Positions 16,119 to 25,113 of a DNA stretch of 64,000 nucleotides are shown here, in pieces. Under the pieces are notes generated by a model. It was given only the letters and a program-made list of their open reading frames with translations. It searched no databases and was not told the DNA's origin. Source of the stretch: Mangrovivirga halotolerans. Its GTDB lineage: Bacteria; Bacteroidota; Bacteroidia; Cytophagales; Cyclobacteriaceae. Within the stretch, counting starts at the first letter, position 1; each line of letters begins with the position of its first letter. The stretch is from contig NZ_JAPFQN010000003.1 in the NCBI RefSeq assembly GCF_026241165.1, positions 62,001 to 126,000 on the forward strand, in the 5' to 3' direction. Made by a program: the position numbers and the translations under genes.

Positions 16119-16628
16119 TTACTCAGGCAGGTATTTTTCAGGTAGAGGGTTTTCTTTATTCTCGCTTTGCCAGAAAATATTTATAATCCACCATCGATGC
16201 CCGTCATTCATCAGTTGAATGCTATTAATTCCCCTGGAAAATGGCTCAGTATCTTTACTGCTATGAAAAGATTCATATGTACTGAATACGTGGGTGATGT
16301 GACCAAAAGATTCAGTTATTCTGTGAATTTCTTTTTCATAAAAGCCATTGCTAACCAACCTGATACCAAAACGTTCTACATATTGTTCGGGAGTCATATA
16401 CATAGCCATTGTATCTGCCTGTTGTCCTGTTGTTGGGATAAGTTTCGCATTCGGATGAAACAGTTCTAAAAAAAGCTCCCAGTCTCTTGCTTCACCCTGT
16501 TCCCCCGAAATAACAGAATAAAGTGTTTTTATAATGTTGTCTAGTGATTTAACATGATCATTATCCTGTGCAAACCCTTTTAAATTTATAATAAGAAATA
16601 AGGAAATTAAAAGTGTCTTTAGCTTCAT
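16119..16628 (-). CDS. Exported SnoaL/NTF2-like protein
   Basis: This is a 169-residue protein with a signal peptide (residues 1-20, cleavage probably after G-F-A-Q). The mature part has the layout of an NTF2-like/SnoaL fold: a helix near the start (SLDNIIKTLYSVISGEQGEARDW), then FLELFHPNAKLIP and a curved sheet ending RWWIINIFWQ. This fold serves as enzyme or binding module in many unrelated roles, and related Bacteroidota proteins have no known function. It converges on the MBOAT gene with a 4-base gap. A periplasmic location is likely. Confidence 0.78.
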   Translation of the reverse strand: MKLKTLLISLFLIINLKGFAQDNDHVKSLDNIIKTLYSVISGEQGEARDWELFLELFHPNAKLIPTTGQQADTMAMYMTPEQYVERFGIRLVSNGFYEKEIHRITESFGHITHVFSTYESFHSSKDTEPFSRGINSIQLMNDGHRWWIINIFWQSENKENPLPEKYLPE

Positions 16629-16972
16629 GACAAATATTTTTTAGACAATATAATGATATTTTCTTTTTTAACTTTTAGTGAAAGAATAATTTCCTCATAG
16701 GGTATTATTCTGGTTTTCCATCAAACTTATTCTTCAAATCTTTGGGCACTTGAAAAGCTGATTTCCCAGGAAATTCCTTCTGTTTTGTGATTTGTTTTTC
16801 CTGTTTTATGTATTACATGCAGTTAAACATGAGATGAGGAAACTTCAAATTTGGTTCAGATTTGTAGCCTATCTTAAAATAACATTGATTACACCTCAAT
16901 ATTTAGATGTCTGTTTAAACAAATTTTAATTTTCCTAAACATCTGTTACGTTCAAACTGTTTTTAATCATAT
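16629..16972. other. Intergenic region with no recognised feature
   Basis: These 344 bases separate divergent genes. I see no plausible ORF, RNA fold or terminator. It presumably holds promoters for the exported SnoaL-like gene and the beta-barrel receptor gene, but I could not place either with confidence. Confidence 0.5.
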
Positions 16973-19309
16973 ATGCGATACTTCACGATAATATTCACAT
17001 TGCTTTTAATTTCCACTAGCCATTTTCTGTTTTCCCAGAATAGTGTTATTAAAGGAATAGTAATCGATGAAAGTTCAGGTGAAGTATTACCTTATGCGCA
17101 GGTAGCTATTTATGAGGATATCAATCAGTCACCATTTACAGGAGCTACTACAAACGATGATGGTCGTTTTAATATACCCGTAAAAAGTGGAAAATATGAT
17201 GTGTTAATATCTTTTGTGGGCTATGACGATAAAATTTTGAAAGATTTAGAGGTTTCATCAGACGGGCTTGATTTGGGCAAAATTGCAATAGTACAAACAG
17301 CCAAAGAAATGGATGCGGTGGTTGTTGAAGGCTCAAAGATTAATCAACCAATAAAATCAACCATAGAAGGCCTGGAAGTAAGGCCCGATCAAACTCTTAC
17401 GAATTTAGGGGGATCTTTACTTGATGTATTAAGAAATACACCTTCAGTCCGGGTTTCTTCTGATGGATCCGTATCCTTAAGAGGAAGCAGTAATACAAAT
17501 ATTTTACTTGACGGTAGAAATTCAGCCATGACCTCAGATCTGGAACAGATACCTGCCAGTGCTATAAAGAGTATTGAGATCGTAACAAATCCAAATGCTA
17601 AATACGATGCAGCAGCTGCTGGTGGAGTGATAAATATTAAACTTAAGCAAGGAGAAGATCTTGGAACAACCGGTAAGATCGAAGGAACTATCGGGACAAG
17701 GATGAGAACTAATACCAATATCAATATAAGTCATAAAACAAACAAGTATTCAATTTATGGTGGATATAGCTATCGTAGCTGGCCCAGAGTGGGAAGCTCC
17801 TGGACCGAGCGAATAACTTATTCAGACAACAGGTATTTATACCAGGATAATACAGATGAAAGGAAAGACCGGGAACACACTTTTAACATTGGTGGAGATT
17901 ATATTTTTAGCAGTAAGCATAAGCTAAGCTACGAGGGAGCTTTTAATAAAGAATTCGAAGATGATTATGAGAGACGGAGAACCAGGCTTGAAGACCTTGA
18001 TGACGGTACTTTGATTAATGCTTATACCCGTGATAATAATGAAACAGAAGATAATTTTTCTATGGATAATGCGATTATTTATGAGTATTTATTTGAAGAC
18101 AGTACTAAGTCATTCAGAGCATTAGCAAGTAGCAGTTTCAGAGATCAGTTGGAAGAGCAGGATATTGATGTATACAATGGAACTACTGATCCGGAAGTTG
18201 AACCTAATGCATTTGAGAGGTCTATTAATGACGAATTTAGAAGAACATCTGTAATCCAGGCAGATTATCAGCAATCATTGTTCAATGGGAAACTTGAAGC
18301 TGGCTACAAGTCAACTTTCAGAAGTTTTGACAATGATTACAAGTATGAGATATATGATAATGCAGAACAGGAATGGATCAATCAGGTAGATATTACAAAT
18401 CGCTTTTTATATGAAGATCAAATTCATGCGGGATACTTTATTTATAGTAACAACATCAAAAAGATAGATTATTCCTTTGGTGTGAGGGGGGAAGGTACGA
18501 TAGTAGATACTAAGTTATTTACTACCGGTGAAACAAATGGCCAGCGGTACTTTAATTTATTTCCTAGTGCAAGACTGGCTTATAATTTGACCAATAAAAG
18601 TACATTTAAAGTTACTTATAGTAGAAGAATAGACAGGCCAGGTGGTTGGAGGTTAAATCCATTTCCTGATGTTTCTGATTCACTTAATGTCAGAGTAGGT
18701 AATCCAAATCTTCAACCAGAGTATATCAATTCCTTTGAGCTGGGATACATGTTCGATAACGGAAAAATCAATATTACTGCTAATGGTTTTTACCGAAATG
18801 TTGACGGACAGGTTGACTGGATAGTAGAAGTAGTTGATGGGATTTCTTATCGTGGCCCAAGAAATCTAGTCTCCAGCCAGACTTATGGGTTTGAAATAAT
18901 TAATACAACCAATGTTCTTGAATGGTGGTCATTAAATATGAGTTACTCGTTATTTCAAACGGAGGTTGACGGGACGAATATTGATGAAGGATTCACCAAT
19001 AGTGGTTTAGCCTGGTATGCTAAATTCACCAGTGATTTTAAACTTCCCCTGGATATAAATATACAATTAACCGGCAATTATGAATCTCCGGAGATTGAGG
19101 CTCAGGGCAGGGATCTTGCAAGATATTATATAGACGCAACCGTTCAACGTGGGTTTGGTGATTTTAATGTAAGTCTGACAATGAGAGATGTATTTAATAC
19201 CCGTCGATTTGCTGGTGAAAATATTGGATCTGATTTTGAACAGCGATTTGAAAGAAAACGTGAAACACAAATTTTTTTGTTAACTGTGGGGTATAATTTT
19301 GATCTCTAA
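16973..19309 (+). CDS. Outer-membrane beta-barrel receptor with carboxypeptidase-like regulatory domain
   Basis: This 778-residue outer-membrane protein starts with a signal peptide (residues 1-21). Residues about 24-105 form a CarboxypepD_reg-like beta-sandwich (IKGIVIDESSGEVLPYAQV). A plug domain covers about 120-220 (RGSSNTNILLDGRNS, then PNAKYDAAAAGGVINIKLK). The rest is a barrel of the Bacteroidota OMP_b-brl_3 type, with many alternating aromatic strands and a C-terminal aromatic strand ending G-Y-N-F-D-L. The family resembles TonB-dependent receptors; the cargo is unknown. No SusD partner or peptidase lies next to it, so it is not a standard polysaccharide locus. Confidence 0.92.
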   Translation: MRYFTIIFTLLLISTSHFLFSQNSVIKGIVIDESSGEVLPYAQVAIYEDINQSPFTGATTNDDGRFNIPVKSGKYDVLISFVGYDDKILKDLEVSSDGLDLGKIAIVQTAKEMDAVVVEGSKINQPIKSTIEGLEVRPDQTLTNLGGSLLDVLRNTPSVRVSSDGSVSLRGSSNTNILLDGRNSAMTSDLEQIPASAIKSIEIVTNPNAKYDAAAAGGVINIKLKQGEDLGTTGKIEGTIGTRMRTNTNINISHKTNKYSIYGGYSYRSWPRVGSSWTERITYSDNRYLYQDNTDERKDREHTFNIGGDYIFSSKHKLSYEGAFNKEFEDDYERRRTRLEDLDDGTLINAYTRDNNETEDNFSMDNAIIYEYLFEDSTKSFRALASSSFRDQLEEQDIDVYNGTTDPEVEPNAFERSINDEFRRTSVIQADYQQSLFNGKLEAGYKSTFRSFDNDYKYEIYDNAEQEWINQVDITNRFLYEDQIHAGYFIYSNNIKKIDYSFGVRGEGTIVDTKLFTTGETNGQRYFNLFPSARLAYNLTNKSTFKVTYSRRIDRPGGWRLNPFPDVSDSLNVRVGNPNLQPEYINSFELGYMFDNGKINITANGFYRNVDGQVDWIVEVVDGISYRGPRNLVSSQTYGFEIINTTNVLEWWSLNMSYSLFQTEVDGTNIDEGFTNSGLAWYAKFTSDFKLPLDINIQLTGNYESPEIEAQGRDLARYYIDATVQRGFGDFNVSLTMRDVFNTRRFAGENIGSDFEQRFERKRETQIFLLTVGYNFDL

Positions 19310-19470
19310 ATTAGAATGTCCCTATTAACTAGATTTGCAGCTGCAGTATTTGATAATAGTGATTCTTTTGGATTGAATGATTTCATATTAAATATTGATT
19401 TTACTTCATAATTACAATAGGAATCAAAAAAATAGAGTAAATTTATTAGAGTCATAATTACCACACCATT

Positions 19471-20814
19471 ATGGAAAGGCCTGCTTTTAAGGTCAGGTAT
19501 TGTAGTATAAACCGGGAGGTTTACACCTCTGATCCTGATAAATCTATTTTAGAAGTTTCAATTGAAAATAAAATCCCTCATTTACATGAGTGTGGAGGAA
19601 ATGGGCGATGCACAACCTGTAGAATCAGAGTAATAGAAGGAGCTGAAAATCTAAGCAGAGCTACACCACTTGAAAAAGACTTAATAAGAAAAAGAAACTG
19701 GGACCCTTCCATTCGGCTTGCTTGTCAGGCGCATGTTAGAGGTGATGTGGCTATTCAACGCATTGTATGGACCAATGCAGAAATAAGTAAACTGCAACTT
19801 GAAACTCTTCCGCCAGATATTGGAGAGGAGAGATCATTGGCAATACTTTTTTGTGATATGAGAAATTTCACTGTATTAGCCTCTAATCATCCTAACTATG
19901 ATCTGGCTCATATGCTAAACACACTATTTACTAATCTGGGTGATCCTATACTGATGAATAATGGGATTATTTATCAGTATGTTGGAGATGAAATAATCGG
20001 ATTGTTTGGAACTGCTTCCCTGGATGGTGAACGTGCCTGCATGGATGCTATCAGAGCTGCCCTGGGCATGAAATATGCTCTGGAAAGACTTAACAGATTA
20101 GAATTTCGAGATTTTGATGAAAAAATCGAAGTAGGAATTGGAATTCATTATGGGCGAGCTTTCGTAGGAAATTTAGGGCATCCAAAACATAAACAGTTTT
20201 CTGTATTAGGAGATCCGGTTAATGTAGCCAGTCGGATACAGGATATGAACAAGCCTTTGAAAACCAATTTACTGGTTTCAGAAGAATTCATAAGTAATTT
20301 AAAACCAGATACATTAAAGACCGGCATTAAAGAGAGTGTCAATTTGAAGGGTAAAGAACAGACATTTAATCTGATTGAGATACTTGGATTCAATCACTTT
20401 GATACAAATCTTGAAATTCAGGCTTCAATGGAGCTATTGTTGAAAGATAGTGATGATTTTGCAGAATGCTTTTACAATAAATTATTTCAACGGGCTCCGG
20501 CAATTCGAGAATTATTTAAGAAAAATATGCTCGAACAGGGAAGGATGCTTACCCATATGCTTGGTGGTATTATCTACGGACTTAGCAGACCTGAAAACTT
20601 ACAGCTTGGATTGTATAGTCTGGGCAAGCAACATATAAAGTATGGGGTAGAAAAAGAACATTATGCAATACTTAAAGAAGCCTTACTCGAAACGATTGAA
20701 GAAAGGCTTGGAGAGTTTTATAAACCAGAAATTGTAAAGGCCTGGAGTAATGCTATTGATCTGATTACCGAAATAATGATTAGCAGTTATAACCATCAAA
20801 AAGTCGTTAGCTGA
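19471..20814 (+). CDS. Ferredoxin - class III adenylate/guanylate cyclase - globin fusion protein
   Basis: This 447-residue soluble protein has three domains. Residues 1-100 are a [2Fe-2S] ferredoxin with Cys41-x5-Cys47-x2-Cys50 and Cys85. Residues about 120-305 are a class III nucleotidyl cyclase with metal-binding Asp129 (FCDMRNFT) and Asp173 (VGDEIIG), Asp248 at the purine-specificity position (VLGDPVNVASR), and Asn252 and Arg255 of the transition-state pair. Residues about 312-440 match a flavohaemoglobin-type globin: FYNKLF with Tyr335 at the B10 position, proximal His388 (KQHIKYGV) and the following EHYAIL. Asp at 248 favours cAMP, but this is inference. Cyclase output would be tuned by both a redox cluster and a haem gas/redox sensor. 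No flavin reductase domain is present. Confidence 0.9.
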   Translation: MERPAFKVRYCSINREVYTSDPDKSILEVSIENKIPHLHECGGNGRCTTCRIRVIEGAENLSRATPLEKDLIRKRNWDPSIRLACQAHVRGDVAIQRIVWTNAEISKLQLETLPPDIGEERSLAILFCDMRNFTVLASNHPNYDLAHMLNTLFTNLGDPILMNNGIIYQYVGDEIIGLFGTASLDGERACMDAIRAALGMKYALERLNRLEFRDFDEKIEVGIGIHYGRAFVGNLGHPKHKQFSVLGDPVNVASRIQDMNKPLKTNLLVSEEFISNLKPDTLKTGIKESVNLKGKEQTFNLIEILGFNHFDTNLEIQASMELLLKDSDDFAECFYNKLFQRAPAIRELFKKNMLEQGRMLTHMLGGIIYGLSRPENLQLGLYSLGKQHIKYGVEKEHYAILKEALLETIEERLGEFYKPEIVKAWSNAIDLITEIMISSYNHQKVVS

Positions 20815-20816
20815 TT

Positions 20817-21200
20817 TTATTTCTCTATAAAATCTATTTTATTTCCATAGATGTCTTTGATAATCATCACTTTTCCATGAGGTAATTTTGTTGGTTTTTG
20901 AATGATAGAGACACCTTTTTCTAAAAACGATTGATAATCTTTATCAACATCGTCAGTCTGGACAATAAATAATACTTTCTCACCTGCCTGGTTGCCAACC
21001 AAAGACTTTTGATTATTATTAATTTTGTTCAAAACAATAGAACAATCACCTTCATCAGAAGGTGATACAGTTACCCATCGTTTTTTTTCTGATACAGGAG
21101 TGTCTTCCTTCAAAACAAAATTTAGAGTTTTGACATAGAAATCAATAGCCTCATCATAATCATAAACCAGTAAGCAAATATTTATTATAGATTTTCCCAT
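20817..21200 (-). CDS. VOC superfamily (glyoxalase/bleomycin-resistance fold) protein
   Basis: This is a 127-residue cytoplasmic protein of two beta-alpha-beta-beta-beta modules. It has the usual VOC N-terminus (NICLLVYDYDEAIDFYVKTL) and the C-terminal KDIYGNKIDFIE segment, where the final Glu and N-x-I-D-F pattern is a metal ligand or substrate-site position in many members. The length fits the single-chain VOC family. Many such proteins bind a metal and act as dioxygenase, epimerase or drug-binding proteins; the specific reaction cannot be stated. It overlaps the tail region of the convergent cyclase gene by only a 2-base gap and is followed by other minus-strand genes. Confidence 0.88.
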   Translation of the reverse strand: MGKSIINICLLVYDYDEAIDFYVKTLNFVLKEDTPVSEKKRWVTVSPSDEGDCSIVLNKINNNQKSLVGNQAGEKVLFIVQTDDVDKDYQSFLEKGVSIIQKPTKLPHGKVMIIKDIYGNKIDFIEK

Positions 21201-21231
21201 AGCTGAGGAAATTTAGTGTGCCGGGCAAGTA

Positions 21232-21669
21232 TTAATCTTTGTTGTTAACAGGAGAATAATAGAGCGCCGGCCCATCGCAGGGTGCTGAACCTCCCTTTAA
21301 TTCGTTTTGTTCAATAGCTAAATGCTCAACAGCTTCTCCGGTACAATTATCAATTAATTGAGAGTCTTCAGAATATACTAATTTTAAATGTTTCCAATCA
21401 TTAGTGTTTTCCTTAGTATATCTACCAGAAGCAGATTCAACTTCATCGTTTGTAATCCTTGTTTTAGTAAATGAACCATCTGAATTAAAGACGTAGAACT
21501 CTTCGTAGGGTATATCTTCTTTTGTTATTTCAGTTCTTGTTCTTTGAGCCTCCATTTTGGTCAGTTCCCATTTTCCTTCAATGGGAGTTTCATTTTGTAC
21601 AACATTATCGCTACTGCTGCAGGCAACAATTAATATAGCAGTTAAAAAAAGGTTGATAAGATTTTTCAT
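21232..21669 (-). CDS. Small lipoprotein with lipocalin-like domain
   Basis: The 145-residue product has a signal peptide and lipobox I-V-A-C with Cys17, followed by a Ser/Asp-rich linker. The rest begins GKWELTKM and continues with an EEFYVFNSDGSFTKTR strand pair, a pattern shared with lipocalin-like Bacteroidota lipoproteins that start with a G-x-W strand. Two further Cys residues (in DNC and APC near the C-terminus) could form a disulfide. Function is unknown. It lies 31 bases downstream of... the VOC gene start in the same orientation, and a short gap separates it from the chromate transporter gene. Confidence 0.75.
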   Translation of the reverse strand: MKNLINLFLTAILIVACSSSDNVVQNETPIEGKWELTKMEAQRTRTEITKEDIPYEEFYVFNSDGSFTKTRITNDEVESASGRYTKENTNDWKHLKLVYSEDSQLIDNCTGEAVEHLAIEQNELKGGSAPCDGPALYYSPVNNKD

Positions 21670-21711
21670 AATGAGTTTTTAGTTAATGTTACACAAAAAT
21701 CAATCCATTAT

Positions 21712-22842
21712 TTAAATTAAAGTCAGGAGATATCCTAGTACACCAGAGCCAAATACAATCCACATAGAGTTTAATTTTTTTGGTCCAAAAGTGAAAAACA
21801 ACCCAAGCGCAGCCAGTAGAATAGTTTCCCAATTGATTAAAGTGTCTTTTCCCATTGATATTAAAACAGCCATCATTACGGCAACTGCTGCAATATTTAC
21901 AGAATCCAGAAAACCACGGAGGAAGAGAGATTTTCTCATTTTTGGCACCAATGGGTTAAGAATCCACACAAAGAGAAACGAAGGTAGAAATATACCCAGA
22001 GTGGCAGCCATAGCCCCTTTTACGCCTGCCAGTTGGTAGCCTATGAACGTTGATGTTGACAAAACCGGACCCGGAGTAAATTGGCCCACAGCGATAGCGT
22101 CGATCAATTCTTGTCTTGATAACCAACCTTTCATAACAAGCTCAGCATCCAGATATGCGAAAAGCACATATCCACTTCCATATAATACTGCCCCAACTTT
22201 TAAAAATGACCAGAATACTTGAGAAGCAGAAATGATTTTTTCTGACGAATCTGATGACCAAAAAATATATGTCAGTGGAATGAATGAATTAAGAGTACTG
22301 CCTTTTGATTTAATGTAAAAATATAGAGCACCGACAATACCAGCTCCTAAAAGGGCTAGGATCTCATTAACGCCCAGAACACTTACTATTAAAACGAGTA
22401 AGCCCAGCACAGCAAGCTCCACATTCTTTAAAGCTTTTTTACCAAGTTTAAAGATTGCTGCTGCTATAATTGCCAGTACAGCGGGTTTAATGCCGTAAAT
22501 AAATGGCTCTACTTCAGGTAGTTGTCCGTATTCGGTATACAGCCAGGCTAATACTCCGGTTATTATCACAGCTGGGAAAATAAAGCAAAATCCTGCGACA
22601 AACAGACCGGGAATTCCTGCTCGTTCATGACCGCAATGCATGGTCATCTCAGTTGAGTTTGGTCCGGGGATAAGATTTGTTGCACCCATCAAATCCAGAA
22701 AATGTTGCCTGGTCATCCATTTTCTTTTATTGACTACTTCTTCCTCCATCATTGCTACGTGGGCTGCAGGTCCACCAAAAGCAATACAACCTAATTTGAA
22801 AAATAATAAAGCAACTTCCTTTAAGTTTTGCTTTTGAGTCAT
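21712..22842 (-). CDS. chrA: Chromate transporter, ChrA family (two-domain form)
   Basis: This is a 376-residue inner-membrane protein. The two homologous halves are visible: FFKLGCIAFGGPAAHVAMMEEEVV near residue 10 and VGAVLYGSGYVLFAYLDAELV near residue 215, each followed by hydrophobic helices and a G-P-x-P/x-G motif (NLIPGPNSTEMTMHCG; QFTPGPVLSTSTFIGY). The duplicated halves are the hallmark of long-chain ChrA/CHR proteins, which export chromate (or take up sulfate-like anions). Ten or so helices are expected. It sits in a run of minus-strand genes, without an adjacent chromate reductase or regulator, so the physiological substrate is uncertain. Confidence 0.9.
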   Translation of the reverse strand: MTQKQNLKEVALLFFKLGCIAFGGPAAHVAMMEEEVVNKRKWMTRQHFLDLMGATNLIPGPNSTEMTMHCGHERAGIPGLFVAGFCFIFPAVIITGVLAWLYTEYGQLPEVEPFIYGIKPAVLAIIAAAIFKLGKKALKNVELAVLGLLVLIVSVLGVNEILALLGAGIVGALYFYIKSKGSTLNSFIPLTYIFWSSDSSEKIISASQVFWSFLKVGAVLYGSGYVLFAYLDAELVMKGWLSRQELIDAIAVGQFTPGPVLSTSTFIGYQLAGVKGAMAATLGIFLPSFLFVWILNPLVPKMRKSLFLRGFLDSVNIAAVAVMMAVLISMGKDTLINWETILLAALGLFFTFGPKKLNSMWIVFGSGVLGYLLTLI

Positions 22843-22906
22843 GTCAAAAAATTTAAGAATTTAACTTCAATGAATTTCTTAACAAAAATAATATTTCTGG
22901 AAATAA

Positions 22907-23323
22907 TTAATTGATAGAAATAGAAAAACTGAACTGCTCAGACTTTATTTCAGTATTAAAAATGAAACTATAAGTCCCTTTGGATTGAGGTGTGAATTCA
23001 TATATTTTTTCAACAACGGATTCTGCCTGTGTGCACGGATTACATCCATCGTAAATACCTGTAGCATTAATGTAAGTAATATCTCCATTTCTGGAGTCCG
23101 TTATTTCCTGAAAAGTTTCACATGAATTGGATAATACTATCTTCAAATTTATTTGAATTGTTTGACCAACCCTTGCAGAAGAAGGAGCTTCTGTATCCCG
23201 GATAACTAGATATTTATCTTCCTCAATACAATCAATTACCTCATCAGGATCATTTCGATCACAGGAAAAAATTAAAAATAATCCTATTATAAAAATCTTG
23301 TATTTAATAATGCTAGTGTGCAC
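22907..23323 (-). CDS. Uncharacterised small lipoprotein, 138 aa
   Basis: A signal peptide ends in a lipobox L-I-F-S-C (Cys21), followed by an acidic stretch D-R-N-D-P-D-E, as in surface-exposed lipoproteins of this phylum. The mature region (about 115 residues) is beta-rich with four Cys residues, including the pair NPCTQ and a CNP, so disulfides are likely. It may be a single immunoglobulin-like domain (TYSFIFNTEIKSEQFSFSISI at the C-terminus). I recognise no family. It lies between the chromate transporter and the glycosyltransferase genes, on the same strand. Confidence 0.7.
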   Translation of the reverse strand: MHTSIIKYKIFIIGLFLIFSCDRNDPDEVIDCIEEDKYLVIRDTEAPSSARVGQTIQINLKIVLSNSCETFQEITDSRNGDITYINATGIYDGCNPCTQAESVVEKIYEFTPQSKGTYSFIFNTEIKSEQFSFSISIN

Positions 23324-23458
23324 TGGTAGTGAAATTTTGTTTATGAGGTTTTGCCTGTATTAAATAATTGTTGATTGTATGAAGATATTAAATAATCTGT
23401 TTAAAAAAAATTTGGATAAAAAGACTGAATAATAATGGAATGCTATTATTTCCTTATT

Positions 23459-24436
23459 TCATCTAAAATAATAATAATCTTTATTTCGCTTCAGTTTTAA
23501 AAGTGTCATTAGTTGATGGATCTTTTTCTTTTCATTCAGATCTCCAATTGTAATGATGATTTTTGAATTTTCTTGAGTGAGTTTTTTTATGAAATCATTA
23601 TCGATCTGGCGAGGTTTTTCTTTTAACCAATCGTGATCAATATTATTTAATTGAAGTATTTGTGACATCGTCTTGCCTTTTATACCACCTCCAAATATAA
23701 TAACATGCTCATTTGAATATTCAAGCTTTAACCAATGGTATGTTTTTAATTCGAAAAATGCTTTTTGCTGATATAGATCACTGTTTCGACTTGTTCTATC
23801 AGGGTGTTCTCTCCAATAGTGAAGAGTTTTTGCAATACTTTTTACTGACAGGTTATTTTTGTAGAATCTGAATATGAGATCATAATCTTCGGGATAACGA
23901 TCAAAATCAAATGCCCCTGCTTTATCAAGATCATATTTGTAAACCATCCAATTTGGTGAAGCAATTACACATTCTTCATAAATATGCTCCCATTGTTTAT
24001 CATTTTCACACAATTGATTTAACCATCTCTCATACTCTTTATATCCTTCAGATACCCCGTCACTGGAAAAATATTCTACCATTGAAGTTACAATATGCCC
24101 TTTCCCCAAATTTGTAAGCCTGGCTTTTAATTCATATAGCTTATTCATTGACATGATATCATCGGCATCCATTCTATGAATTAGGCTTCCTTTAGAGTGC
24201 TTGTATCCAGTTCGTAAGGCGGATATAATTCCTTTGCCCTGGTTGGACAAGATTCTGATCCTTTGATCTCTTTTTTTATATTTTTCAATTATTGATCGTG
24301 AAGTATCTGCTGAATGGTCATCTACAGCGATTAGTTCCCAATTTTTCTCTGACTGATTAAGAATGCTTTCAAGTGATTCAGTAAGGAATTTTTCGGCATT
24401 TTTTACAGGCATTAATATGGAAATCAAATCATCCAT
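23459..24436 (-). CDS. Glycosyltransferase family 2 protein with C-terminal nucleotide-binding-like extension
   Basis: This 325-residue enzyme has a GT-A fold. The first segment LISILMPVKNAEKF, the VDDHSADTS donor-site motif (residues about 39-47) and the HRMDADDIM motif (about 113-121) identify GT2, which uses a nucleotide-diphospho sugar and a metal. Residues about 240-325 form an extension with FGGGIKGKTM, a glycine-rich loop, followed by alternating strands and helices (NSKIIITIGDL) that look like a small Rossmann fold. The stop is 2 bases before the start of nothing on this strand: upstream, the membrane protein gene at 24439 ends 2 bases away, so the pair is probably co-transcribed. The acceptor is unknown. 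Confidence 0.88.
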   Translation of the reverse strand: MDDLISILMPVKNAEKFLTESLESILNQSEKNWELIAVDDHSADTSRSIIEKYKKRDQRIRILSNQGKGIISALRTGYKHSKGSLIHRMDADDIMSMNKLYELKARLTNLGKGHIVTSMVEYFSSDGVSEGYKEYERWLNQLCENDKQWEHIYEECVIASPNWMVYKYDLDKAGAFDFDRYPEDYDLIFRFYKNNLSVKSIAKTLHYWREHPDRTSRNSDLYQQKAFFELKTYHWLKLEYSNEHVIIFGGGIKGKTMSQILQLNNIDHDWLKEKPRQIDNDFIKKLTQENSKIIITIGDLNEKKKIHQLMTLLKLKRNKDYYYFR

Positions 24437-24438
24437 TA

Positions 24439-25023
24439 TCAGCTATTTACTTTTTCTGATAATTTTAGAGCTTCATATATTGCCTTCCTGTCCCGATAGT
24501 ACCAAACATGATAAAAGAAAGCTCTTTTAAGGCATTGAATTGAAAAAATGAAAGCGATAGTACTTGTAACAGTCCATTCAAGCCATAAGTTTGAGTGTTC
24601 GATTAATTTTATAGTGCCTGTAAATCCGAAAAATAAAAATCCCAGAGATAAATTGTGAGACATAGCTCGGAGGGCATTCCAGAGATCGAGAGTATCTGCG
24701 TTTCTTGGACTGAATTCTCTTATCAGAGCATCCATTTTAGCCGGTGCTAATTTAGGTTTTAAGTACGATTTGGGTACTTGCCAATATTTTAATCCGACTT
24801 TAGTGTGAACCCAGTATCCAAGATTATGAATCCCGTTTCCTACCAGATAAGCTGCAATCATCCCAATGGTAAAAACTGATAATGATACATCATTGAAAGG
24901 CTTGATTAAATCTTTGATGCTTTCGACATCTTTATTTAGGATTATTGTAGCTGAAAATATTAAGAATGATCCAGGTAATACAAATCCAAAAAAATCGAAT
25001 AAAGTGTACTTTATTTTCTCCAT
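24439..25023 (-). CDS. Uncharacterised multi-pass membrane protein, 194 aa
   Basis: This protein has about four hydrophobic segments (residues about 13-31, 46-66, 122-142 and 150-168) and a basic loop in between. The N-terminus reads KYTLFDFFGFVLPGSFL, a pattern seen in bacterial membrane proteins of unknown role. The C-terminus is basic and ends with a cytoplasmic helix. It ends 2 bases before the glycosyltransferase start and so probably shares its transcript. A role in envelope glycan work is suggested only by this neighbour. Confidence 0.72.
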   Translation of the reverse strand: MEKIKYTLFDFFGFVLPGSFLIFSATIILNKDVESIKDLIKPFNDVSLSVFTIGMIAAYLVGNGIHNLGYWVHTKVGLKYWQVPKSYLKPKLAPAKMDALIREFSPRNADTLDLWNALRAMSHNLSLGFLFFGFTGTIKLIEHSNLWLEWTVTSTIAFIFSIQCLKRAFFYHVWYYRDRKAIYEALKLSEKVNS

Positions 25024-25113
25024 GAATATTTTAAAGAGTAGTAAACGACTGAAAGTGAAGAAATAAAAGTACAGTTAACTATACTAAAATAAAAGCCTTA
25101 TTGAAAAATTGAG

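Noticed and set aside
16629-16972. Possible promoter pair in the 344-base gap
   Set aside because: TTTG and TATCTTAA-like boxes exist, but the spacing is wrong, so no promoter is called.
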